Source of the DNA: Prescottella agglutinans | GTDB lineage: Bacteria; Actinomycetota; Actinomycetes; Mycobacteriales; Mycobacteriaceae | Reading direction: 5' to 3' | NCBI RefSeq assembly: GCF_004011865.1 | Contig: NZ_RKLP01000004.1 | Span: forward strand, 1 to 64,000 | DNA length: 64,000 nt | Shown: piece after piece, positions 53,034 to 61,500 of the stretch | How the letters are laid out: each line of letters starts with the position of its first letter | How positions within the stretch are numbered: position 1 is the first letter of the stretch | Position numbers and translations under genes: made by a program | The notes under the pieces: model-generated | Databases searched by the model: none | What the model was told of the DNA's origin: nothing | Seen by the model: only the letters and a program-made list of their open reading frames with translations

Positions 53034-54316
53034 CAGGACACCGTCACTCTCGTGTTGAGCAGAGCGGACTGCATGATCTGGGGAACGTTGAGCAGCGGTC
53101 GATGCGTTTCGAGCTGCGTGTCGTAGGGCACACGAAGCTCGGATTCCAGTTGCGGCCAGTTGTTCTCGACCATGTTCTTGTACTTCGGCAGCAACTGGGT
53201 GGTGATGTAGTCCCACCGCTCCTCGTAGACGGACCAGTTCCATGCCGGCAGCGGGCTGGTGAGGGTGGCGGTGCGGCCGTCGGGCAGGCGCGTGCTGACC
53301 TCGATCGGACGGAACGAGCGTGGCGGCAGCACCCCGGCAACCGACGGCGATCCGGCGACGGTGGACAGATACGTGATGGCCCGGCCGACGGTGTCCTTGT
53401 AGTTGCGGACGGTGTCCCACTGCTCCCGGATGATGACCCCCTGCTCGCGCTGCAACAGCGCACCGTTGCCCCGCGCCATCCGGTCGGGGTCGTTCGACGC
53501 GATATCGCGCCACGCAGCCATGATGTCGTCACCGAAGAGCCCCGCGTGCTGCATCTCCTCGAGGGCGGGGAGCCCGCCGGTGACGTAGGCGCGGTGCATC
53601 GGCATCAGGTCGGAGAAGATGTTCTTCTGCATCACCATGATCATTCCGAGGATGAAATGCAGGTCCTCGCTGGTGATTTCGCTGCCGGCCTCGGCCAGCG
53701 CGCGCAGCCCGTCGGGGAGCGAGTCGACGATCCCCGGCCCCGCGATGTCGGTGGCGGTCGCGACGACGGCCCGGGCGGACTGCTGGAGTTGCGGGAAGTC
53801 GTAGGCGTCGGTCATGAGTTCGAAATCGATCAGCCCGCCGCCGAAGTCGGCTCCGACCATGCCGCCCATTCCCGCCCACTGCAGTTCCCGGCGCTCCAGT
53901 TGCAGGTCCTCGTAGAGGCGGTACGACTTGACCAGGTTCTCCCGGTTCACCGCCACCCCGGCACGCGGATCCCATTGGGCCAGATCGATTCCCGCGACGT
54001 CGGTGGCCTCCACCAGCCAGTACTGGAACAGCAAAGCCTGGTATTCGTGGGGCGCTGCGCCGCTCGCGCGGGCCTCGTCCAGGATTCGGGTGAGCGTCGC
54101 GCGATCGGTGGGCAGCGCCGGATTGACGCCACCCGGGCCGTGCGCGGCATCCCGGTTGATCATCGGTAGGTTCAGATATTGGTCGACGCCCGTCTCGGAC
54201 GCGACCGCTGGTGTCGTCACCGCTCCCCCGATCGTCATCGCCGTTGCCGCCAGCACCCCCACCACGCCTGCGACGGACGCACGCGAAGTCCAGCGTTTCC
54301 CCAATCCAGCACTCAT
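53033..54316 (-). CDS. Secreted protein of unknown function
   Basis: A 427-residue protein with a clear signal peptide (SAGLGKRWTSRASVAGVVGV...AVTTPAVA). The mature part is mainly helical, with KSYRLYEDLQLERRELQWAGMGGMVGADFGGGLIDFELMTDAY (about 130-172) and a C-terminal domain WNWSVYEERWDYITTQLLPKY. No family recognised. ATG 54316 has GGGGGCGAC before it. It is the first gene of a tight minus-strand group ending in mmpL, so a role in envelope lipid handling is a reasonable guess. It is divergent from the IdeR-box siderophore gene. Confidence 0.75.
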   Translation of the reverse strand: MSAGLGKRWTSRASVAGVVGVLAATAMTIGGAVTTPAVASETGVDQYLNLPMINRDAAHGPGGVNPALPTDRATLTRILDEARASGAAPHEYQALLFQYWLVEATDVAGIDLAQWDPRAGVAVNRENLVKSYRLYEDLQLERRELQWAGMGGMVGADFGGGLIDFELMTDAYDFPQLQQSARAVVATATDIAGPGIVDSLPDGLRALAEAGSEITSEDLHFILGMIMVMQKNIFSDLMPMHRAYVTGGLPALEEMQHAGLFGDDIMAAWRDIASNDPDRMARGNGALLQREQGVIIREQWDTVRNYKDTVGRAITYLSTVAGSPSVAGVLPPRSFRPIEVSTRLPDGRTATLTSPLPAWNWSVYEERWDYITTQLLPKYKNMVENNWPQLESELRVPYDTQLETHRPLLNVPQIMQSALLNTRVTVS

Positions 54317-54504
54317 GTCGCCCCCACGGCTCACTCGAAAATGGCCACCCCGACATGCTCGATCTGCAGCGACAATACTTACCGGCCGGTTCGAATCGCC
54401 GGGAATCGTCGATACGCCCCGGCACAATCGGCCGGGTTCGCGACAAAGAGGACGAGTGCCCCACCCTGGTGCCCCACGCGGCCTCATTCACCATCGAGAC
54501 TCGA

Positions 54505-54523
54505 ATAGGTTAGGCTCACCTAT
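54505..54523 (+). promoter_or_regulatory. IdeR/DtxR iron box
   Basis: ATAGGTTAGGCTCACCTAT matches the 19-bp iron-box consensus TTAGGTTAGCCTAACCTAA at 15 of 19 positions and keeps the AGGTTAG and CACCTA half-sites. It lies 24 bp upstream of the siderophore-binding protein start, a standard position for iron repression. Confidence 0.85.
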
Positions 54524-54547
54524 CACTCGACCTCGAAGGAGTTCTCA

Positions 54548-55564
54548 GTGTTCGCTCTCACCACCCGCCGCAAGCTTGTGACGGCCGTCGCCGCCCTCGG
54601 CGCGACGGCACTGCTGGCGTCGTGCTCGTCGTCCGACTCGGACGCGTCGGCAGCGTCGTCGTCCGACGGCGCCTTCCCGGTCACGATCGCGAACACGTTC
54701 GGGTCCACCACCATCGAGTCGGCGCCCGAACGCCTCGTCACACTGGGCTGGAACGCGCAGGACGTCGTCTACGCGCTCGGCGAGACGCCCGTCGGCATGC
54801 CGAAGTACACCTACGGCGCCGAGGCCAACGGCGTGATGCCGTGGCTCCAGGGCAAGTTCGACCCGAGCCAGACCACGCTGCTCGACGCCGCGACGTCCAC
54901 GCCGGTCGAGGCCATCGCAACCCTCTCGCCGGACGTGGTCCTCGCGCCCTACGAGGGCTTCGACAAGGCCACCTACGATCAGCTGTCCGCCGTCGCCCCG
55001 ACCGTCGCCTACCCCGACAAGGCGTGGCAGACCACCTGGCAGGACCAGACCACGCTGATCGGCCAGGCGCTGGGCAAGTCCGACGAGGCCACCGAGCTGA
55101 TCGACGGCATGAACACGATGTTGGCCGACACCGCGGCCGCCCACCCCGAGTACGCGGGCAAGACGTTGTCGGTGATCAACCTCGACACCACGAACGGCCA
55201 GGTCAATGTCTACAAGCCAACCGATCCGCGCGTCCAGATCCTCACCCAGCTGGGCTTCGTGAACTCCCCCGGCGTCGAGAAGCTGGCCGCGTCCAGCGAC
55301 CCCGACAACTTCTTCGTCGACATCTCGTCCGAGCGGATCTCCGAGGTCGACGCCGACGTGGTCGTGGTGTTCGTGTCCGACACGGCCGAGGCCGAGAAGA
55401 ACCCCGCCTACGCCTCCCTCGGCGCGGTCAAGCGCGGCACCGCGGTGGCCCTGTCCGATACCAAGATCATCGCCGGCCTGAGCCAGACCAGCGTCCTGGC
55501 GACCCCGTGGGTAATCGACCAGCTCACCCCCCAGCTGACGGCGGCGGCGAACAAGGTCGTGTAA
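54548..55564 (+). CDS. Iron-siderophore ABC transporter substrate-binding lipoprotein
   Basis: A 338-residue class III (FepB/BtuF-type) binding protein. It is a lipoprotein, with MFALTTRRKLVTAVAALGA then lipobox LLASC (about Cys26). Two lobes are joined by a long helix (DEATELIDGMNTMLADTAAAH). Conserved RLVTLGWNAQDVVYALG and ATLSPDVVLAPYEG are present. It should deliver a ferric siderophore to an ABC permease, which is not in this window, so the binding protein is an orphan here. GTG 54548 follows GAAGGAG. The IdeR box upstream predicts repression by iron. Confidence 0.92.
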   Translation: MFALTTRRKLVTAVAALGATALLASCSSSDSDASAASSSDGAFPVTIANTFGSTTIESAPERLVTLGWNAQDVVYALGETPVGMPKYTYGAEANGVMPWLQGKFDPSQTTLLDAATSTPVEAIATLSPDVVLAPYEGFDKATYDQLSAVAPTVAYPDKAWQTTWQDQTTLIGQALGKSDEATELIDGMNTMLADTAAAHPEYAGKTLSVINLDTTNGQVNVYKPTDPRVQILTQLGFVNSPGVEKLAASSDPDNFFVDISSERISEVDADVVVVFVSDTAEAEKNPAYASLGAVKRGTAVALSDTKIIAGLSQTSVLATPWVIDQLTPQLTAAANKVV

Positions 55565-55601
55565 CGCCCCGCTTTCAACCGCCCAGCGGCACACCGTCAA
55601 C

Positions 55602-55640
55602 CGATCGCCGGCACCGGATCCGATCCGGGGCCGGCGATCG
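55602..55640. terminator. Terminator between the siderophore gene and the immunity array
   Basis: CGATCGCCGGC and GCCGGCGATCG pair over 11 bp, with CCGGATC/GATCCGG extending the apex. It separates convergent transcription units. Confidence 0.75.
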
Positions 55641-55654
55641 GCCGTCGGATCGAC

Positions 55655-56353
55655 CTACGGTGCCGTCCCTCCGTCGGACATCCAGCGTTCGACACCCGAT
55701 TGAATCGCGTCGAGAGCCTGCTCGGCCGCATAGACATCGGTACCGACGACCCGATCGTCGAACGACCCGAACCCCCGAACGAGCATCGCGCCCTCGAGAA
55801 CGAGCGGACAGAAATGCCGGACCAACGAGTTGCCGTCGGCAGAATCCCGGCGAACCCCTTCGATCAGTTGCTCGAGTTCATCGAGTGCGAATTCCTGGGG
55901 CAACAGAAGGCACACGGCTGGGCGGTCCCGACTGACCTCCACGGCCGCACCAAGATTGGCCGTGTCGGTCGTCAACCAGCCACCGAACTGCAGCAGGTCG
56001 TCCTCCCGATCCAACTGGAAGTCGTGCCGTTCTCCGGGCGGCAGCACTGCGCCATCCTTCTCCCATCGCTTCCATAGGGATTCACGTCTCATCGTGAGAT
56101 CACCGAGTCGGTTGAGCGGAGCAAGGGGCTGAGATACCCCGACGAGGACCAGTCGACCCGCCAAAGCACAGGGAGCAGCGTGGCTCAGTGCGTTGGCGGA
56201 GACAGCGACCGCGGCGGGAATCGACTGTGATCCCCCTCGACGGACCTCGATACTTACAACACCGATCCGTGGACGGCGCTGAGCAAGATCAGCGAGAGCA
56301 GGGACGAATTCGGCCGACTCCCGATTCAGTGAGATTCTCTCGCCAGTAGTCAT
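55655..56353 (-). CDS. Hypothetical protein at the end of the immunity array
   Basis: A 232-residue protein without signal or membrane segment. The middle part has GRLVLVGVSQPLAPLNRLGDLTMRRESLWKRWEKDGAV and the C-terminal half helical LPQEFALDELEQLIEGVRRDS. No family recognised; a beta-lactamase or T7SS-associated role is not supported. It lies 22 bp from the next minus-strand gene, so it probably belongs to the same transcript as the toxin cluster. GC is only slightly lower than in the chromosome core. Confidence 0.62.
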   Translation of the reverse strand: MTTGERISLNRESAEFVPALADLAQRRPRIGVVSIEVRRGGSQSIPAAVAVSANALSHAAPCALAGRLVLVGVSQPLAPLNRLGDLTMRRESLWKRWEKDGAVLPPGERHDFQLDREDDLLQFGGWLTTDTANLGAAVEVSRDRPAVCLLLPQEFALDELEQLIEGVRRDSADGNSLVRHFCPLVLEGAMLVRGFGSFDDRVVGTDVYAAEQALDAIQSGVERWMSDGGTAP

Positions 56354-56374
56354 GATGATCGCCGTTGCTCTCTT

Positions 56375-56755
56375 CTAGATCTCTGTCGGGTACACCCGAG
56401 CACAGCCACCGACCACGCGAATCGACTCTCGTGCGACACCTGCATCGTGCGGGTTCGCGAGTTCGACCATCACGATCCCGGGATGCAGGTCCAGGATCAG
56501 GACCCCGTCAGCCGTAGTGTCCACAGCCTTGCCGACGAGCGTGGTTTGCCCGCCGACGGATTCGATCGAGATGGCCTCGTTCGAATCCGTCTCCCGGAGC
56601 GCGACAACCGAACCCGGCACCTCCACCTCCACGTCCAGCACCGCCCCGGACGCGATCGGATCGTCACCCATCCAGATGGCCTGGAAGGCACCCCGGGCAC
56701 TGGATACCTCGATGCGATCGCCTTGGATACCACCGGCTTTCACGGCCACCTGCAT
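56375..56755 (-). CDS. Small hypothetical protein of the immunity array
   Basis: A 126-residue mainly beta protein: GDRIEVSSARGAFQAIWMGDD, VLDVEVEVPGSVVALRETDS and GVLILDLHPGIVMVELAN. ATG 56755 has GAGGGG eight bases upstream; the GTG one codon before is also open. This length and alternating strand pattern is common for polymorphic-toxin immunity proteins, but no family is recognised. It may be an orphan immunity gene left by earlier toxin cassettes. Confidence 0.6.
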   Translation of the reverse strand: MQVAVKAGGIQGDRIEVSSARGAFQAIWMGDDPIASGAVLDVEVEVPGSVVALRETDSNEAISIESVGGQTTLVGKAVDTTADGVLILDLHPGIVMVELANPHDAGVARESIRVVGGCARVYPTEI

Positions 56756-56838
56756 CACTGCTCGCCCCTCGAAAGTGCGTCCCGAAGCGGACGCGCGCCC
56801 TGTAGATCACCAATTCAAGCCGGCCGATACAGCCACGA

Positions 56839-57141
56839 TCAGGAAATCAACCTGAACAGTCCTTCGCTGTAATACTCGACTTTGGATCCACCCGACACCC
56901 CTTCAGCGATCTTGGAGGCGAGGATTCTCCCCTCCCGGTCCAACCGCTGGATCGCAGCCACCGAATCGGGATCGCGCCTGGCCTCGGCGGACAACTGGAT
57001 GATCGACTGATACCGACCGTTCCAGGCTTCCAGATCCCGAGTAAGAGCATCGGAGACGCCCAGCGAGACGGTACTGGTCGGACCTGACCCGACCACGGTG
57101 ACGACGGGGTTCATGTAGTCCGCAGAGAGCCTCAGATACAT
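56839..57141 (-). CDS. Small actinobacterial hypothetical protein (MYLRLSADY family)
   Basis: A 100-residue protein beginning MYLRLSADYMNPVV and ending KVEYYSEGLFRL, the pattern of a common small family found in actinobacterial toxin and accessory loci (function unknown). The centre is helical (LTRDLEAWNGRYQSIIQLSAEA, IQRLDREGRILASKI). ATG 57141 has GAGG upstream; a TTG at 57165 would lengthen it by eight residues. Likely an immunity or regulatory protein within the array. Confidence 0.62.
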   Translation of the reverse strand: MYLRLSADYMNPVVTVVGSGPTSTVSLGVSDALTRDLEAWNGRYQSIIQLSAEARRDPDSVAAIQRLDREGRILASKIAEGVSGGSKVEYYSEGLFRLIS

Positions 57142-57210
57142 CAACGCACCGGCCTCGACATCCAACTGGGCATCTTCACGGATTCAAAGAAATAGCGGAA
57201 GTCACTCTCC

Positions 57211-57567
57211 CTATGCGAACAGTGCCGACTCCATGATCTCCACGCGATCGCCCAAGACCACCCGAATATCTCCAACCTGGTTTCCCGATCTGAACTCGAT
57301 CACCATTCCGACATTGCAACCTTCGTCACGGACTCGAAGCGAGATCGCGCCCTCCCGGTAGATCCGAATGCACTCGCCCTCCCGGTCGAGCTTGATCGAG
57401 ACGGAACGCAGAAGCGGATCCGCCACAAGTTGGAAGGTTGCGCCAAGACCTACCCACGAAATCGAGACACCACCTGGAAGATCGCGGACTTCCTCGACCG
57501 CGATCAGCTCGGACGGAATATCCTCCACCCTAGGCAGGTCGAATATCCTGAACACAGCCTCATTCAC
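57211..57567 (-). CDS. Putative immunity protein coupled to the Imm50-like gene
   Basis: A 118-residue beta-rich protein (GVSISWVGLGATFQLVADPLL, SVSIKLDREGECIRIYREGAISLRV). The GTG start overlaps the stop of the Imm50-like gene by 4 bp, so both are translated together. No named family fits, but the coupling and size suggest a second immunity protein for the same or a related toxin. Confidence 0.62.
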   Translation of the reverse strand: MNEAVFRIFDLPRVEDIPSELIAVEEVRDLPGGVSISWVGLGATFQLVADPLLRSVSIKLDREGECIRIYREGAISLRVRDEGCNVGMVIEFRSGNQVGDIRVVLGDRVEIMESALFA

Positions 57568-57980
57568 CGGCCCTCGAGAGGTGTGGCGGACCGTCTGCTG
57601 TCGTGATAGGCACTGATCTTGGCCACCCGTATCCAGCGCGCGAGAATCGTGCAGTCCGGAACAGGATTCGACCGAAACCTCAAAAGGTCGTCACCAATAC
57701 TATCGATCGACAGGTCGGCGATCATGGTGGTCTTCCATTCTCTGATCGACAAACTCTCGACCCCAACGATCGCGAGTTCCACCTGAATTGTATTCACCCA
57801 GGTTTTCCACTTCTCCGGCGGATCCTCCGGGAACTCACTCAGATCGAAGCGGACCTCCACGTCGGAACCGTCCCGGCGTAGTCGGAACTCGTGAATTTCC
57901 ACCCCAGAGAGGGACGGAATCTTGTCACCGTATATTGACCGGATCACCACCGGATTCAGGAGAAGTTCCACCCAGTTCAT
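57564..57980 (-). CDS. Imm50-like immunity protein
   Basis: A 138-residue protein whose N-terminal text follows Imm50: NWVELLLNPVVIRSIYGD then PSLSGVEIHEFRLRRDGSDV, EVRFDLSEFPEDPPEKW and QVELAIVGVESLSIREW. Imm50 proteins neutralise toxins of polymorphic toxin systems. The cognate toxin is not the intact one next door, whose own immunity gene is at 58144, so this is probably an orphan that protects against a related strain. ATG 57980 is used; the gap upstream (164 bp) shows no other gene. Confidence 0.7.
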   Translation of the reverse strand: MNWVELLLNPVVIRSIYGDKIPSLSGVEIHEFRLRRDGSDVEVRFDLSEFPEDPPEKWKTWVNTIQVELAIVGVESLSIREWKTTMIADLSIDSIGDDLLRFRSNPVPDCTILARWIRVAKISAYHDSRRSATPLEGR

Positions 57981-58143
57981 CCAACGATCCTTCCATCACT
58001 GTTCCGGAACTGGTCGATCGCCGGCGGGATGCGGTTCTACCTCAGGAATCGAATTGCGAACAGAATTCGTCGAGATTTCACCGGAACCCCTAATCAATTT
58101 CGCCTTACCGCCCGGATTTGCACCAAATGGTCGGCCAAATAGT

Positions 58144-58587
58144 TCACTCTTCGAGAACTATTATCCACACCCCATACTCCTCAGAGGTAACTCCAATAAT
58201 CGGGTACCCAGTCAATGCCGCAGCGACAAATTCCGGCTCTCCATCGTGCGGCGCCAATTCTTGCGCCAACTGGAGGTCCCCAGAAATCCGCACACGATAC
58301 CACGGGTTTTCCAGTGCGCCCGGGCCGGATGTGCTGAGAAGGAAGGACTCGTCAGCATCGAAGAGTCCGCAGCGAGTTGCGACTTCTCTCCAATTCTGAT
58401 TCACAGAGTCCAGATACCCTTCGGCCGCGTAATCTACAACGAGGTCCGGCTTCACATCACCATCTATCACCGCCTTCCACGCACTGACCGGAAGAATATC
58501 TCCGGCCGATGGTGCGCGTCCCAGTATCTCCAACCCGGCGCCATGTATTCTCGTCGCCGATTCGTCAGCCATTGCGTCTCCGATCAT
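58144..58587 (-). CDS. Cognate immunity protein of the RHS toxin
   Basis: A 147-residue (or 142 from ATG 58572) alpha/beta protein directly downstream of the toxin gene. ATG 58587 overlaps the toxin stop (ATGA), and ATG 58572 has GGAG at good spacing. Motifs are SAWKAVIDGDVKPDLVVDYAAEGYLDS and YRVRISGDLQLAQELAP, with no named family. Position alone makes it the immunity gene for the C-terminal toxin module: such pairs swap together. Base composition is lower in GC than the toxin's YD-repeat core. Confidence 0.75.
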   Translation of the reverse strand: MIGDAMADESATRIHGAGLEILGRAPSAGDILPVSAWKAVIDGDVKPDLVVDYAAEGYLDSVNQNWREVATRCGLFDADESFLLSTSGPGALENPWYRVRISGDLQLAQELAPHDGEPEFVAAALTGYPIIGVTSEEYGVWIIVLEE

Positions 58588-61500
58588 TCGACTGGATAGT
58601 AGAAGTGATGTCGTCCATCCACAGGACGATACCGCTCATGCGGCGAGGTCGTATCCCATCCGAAGTTGACGGCAGAAGTGCTTGGATCGCCTTTCGGAAG
58701 CCCAGCATGGAAGTGCGGCCCCTGCCGCGGGTCGGAAACGTGTTCAACAACTACCCGGGATCCATCGTCAGTTTCAAACTGCATATAGTGCCCCCATCCC
58801 CCCGGATCATTCGAGTATCGATAGCCAGGAAGGCCCCTGCGATGCATATCGCCGCCAACCTCCCAACTCGCATCGGGTGGAGTGCCTCTTGGGATTCCAG
58901 CTCGGTCAAAGGCGGCGTCCCGCGCAAGCTCCCGATCTGAGAATTCCCGATTGTCGCCGCATGGCTTCAATCCCAGCGGATCCGACCACACCGTCGGGTT
59001 GTGCGGGTAGCTGTTCGGGTTCGGCGACGGCGCGAGTCCCAGCGGGTCGATGGTCGCGTAGCGCGCGGTGACGGGGTCGTAGTAGCGGTGCAGGTTGTAG
59101 TGCAGGCCGGTCTCGTCGTCGAAGTACTGGCCGGGGAACCGGATCGGGGTGTCGGCCGCGCCGGTCCAGGACGTGCTCCCCCACAACGACATCGCCGACC
59201 ACCCCGCGACGTCGGCGGTCCCCGGGTCGACCAGTTCGGTCGGCGTGCCGACCAGGTCGGTGACGATCGCGTAGAACTCGGCGTCCACGGAGGCCTGATC
59301 CGCCAGGTCCACCGTCGGCACCGAGGCCTGGGTCAGCGGCGCGTGCGTTCCCGGTTGATAGGTCCACCGGGTGACGCGGTCAGACGTGGACTGCTCCACC
59401 AACGTCGTTGCATCCCAGGTGAACACGGTCCGTTCCGCCACCGACCCGTCCACGGCGAGACGGGACTTGGCGGTGCGCCGGCCCAGGGCGTCGTAGCTAT
59501 ACCGCCACTGCGTCCCGTCCGGCGTCGACACCTCGACCATCTGGTCGAACGCGTCGTACCGGTACTGCCAGACGTCCGGCTTCCGCGACAGCCTGGTCGT
59601 GACCTTGCGGATCAGTCTGCCGGCGTCGTCGTAGTGGAACTGAGTGCGCCCGTCCCGGACCAGCAGCGTTCCACGGTACTCACGCCGACCTGCGTCGTCG
59701 GCAATCGCCGTCGCGGTCTGCGTCACGATGTTGCTCAACGCGTCGTACGAGTACCGCTCCACCGCGGTGCCGTCGTCGACCACCGACGTGATGCGGCCCG
59801 CCGCATCCAGTTCGAACTGCCGGCGCAGCATTCGGTCGGTGGTCGTCGTCTGCTCGACGAGATAGCCGTCCGGCCGGTAGTCGAACACGTCGGACCGCAG
59901 CACCCGCGAAGCGGCGGCCGGGCCGGAATCGAAACTCAAACTCAGCGACGACGCCGGATGCGCCACAGCCTCCTGCATGGTGAGCCGGCCGCGCGAGTCG
60001 TGGCGGCGGGTGATCCCCACCTCTCCCGCCCTCCACCCGGTGACCGCGCCGCGCGCGTCGTAGGTGAGACCGATCGAGTGCCCGTCGACCGCCACCGAGG
60101 CGACGCGGCCCGCCGCGTTCCAGCGCCACCCGGTGACACCGCCGGTGTGCGAACGGCGCTCGACGCGTCGCCCGAACGGATCGTGGTCGAAGCGCAGTTC
60201 GCCCGCTCCGTCGACGGTCTGCCGCGCGAGCTGCCCCGCCGCCGTGTACTCGAACTCGACCGTGTGGACCGGATCCCCGCCGACGCCGCTGACCGCCGAC
60301 AGCGTCCGTCCGACCAGATCGTGGGTGTAGCGGCGGAACTCGCCGCTGTCGGCGGTGACGTCGAGCAGGCGGCCCAGGATGTCGTGCGAGTGGTGGCGCG
60401 TCACGCCGGTCGCGGATGTCACCGTCGCGATGCGACCCGCGGCGTCGTGCGTGTAGGTGGTTCGGGCACCGTTGAAATCGGATTCGGCCACCAGACGCCC
60501 GTCCGCGTCGTACTCGTACGACCAGGTCTGGCCCAGCGGGTTGGTGACCGCCGTCAGGCGCCGCTCGGTGTCCCACGCGTACGCGGTGAGCGAGCCGTCC
60601 GGGTCGATCCGCGAGGCCACCAGATCGAAGGATCCGTACGTGTACGACGTGACGGCGCCCACGGGATCGGTGTGCCGCAGGAGGTTTCCCTCGCCGTCGT
60701 AGTCCCACGACTCGACGGCGACGTCCGGGTGCGTTCGCTCGACGAGCTTCCCGTCGGGCGACCACCGCAGTCGCGTCACCGCGCCCGTCGCGTCGGTCAC
60801 CGAGGCGGCCCGCCCGAACGCGTCGCGCGTGATCCGCGTCGTCGCTCCCATCGGGTCGGTGACGGCGACGGGCAGCCCGGCGTCGTCACACTCCACGAGG
60901 GTGCGGGCGCCGGTCGGCTCGGTGATCGAGGACACCGCCCCGGTCGGGTGGTAGCTGTACTCGGTCCGCGCGCCCCCGGCGTCGGTGACGGCCACCAGGT
61001 TGTCCGTGGCATCCCAGTCCTGGCGGACGACCGTGCCGTCGACCTGGTGGACGGCGACCGGCCTGCGCGGCCCGGCGTAGTCGACGGTGACCGAGTGCCC
61101 GTCCGGCCGGGTGATCTGCGCGACGTCGCCGTCGGCGGTGTAGCGGTACCGGGTGACGGCCCCGTCCGGACCGGTGACCCGCAGCGGTTCGCGGCGCTCG
61201 TTGTAGTCCGTGTGCGTTCGAGAGCCGTTCGGCGACATCAGGTCTCGTTGACGGAGGTCGCTGTCGAACCCGTGCGCGGTCTGCGCCCCGAGCGAGTCGG
61301 TGACCACAGTGACCGACCCCGAACCGTCGGCCGTCGGCGCGTAGTCGAAGCGGGCGGACATGATGCCGTCGGTGCCGTTCTGGACCACGACCCGTCCGTC
61401 GGCGTCGTACGTGTTGACCATCCGGTTGCCGTTGGCGTCCTGCCACGACAGCATCCGACCCTCGGCGTCGTACGTGTAGCGGGTCGTGCCGCCGAATCCG

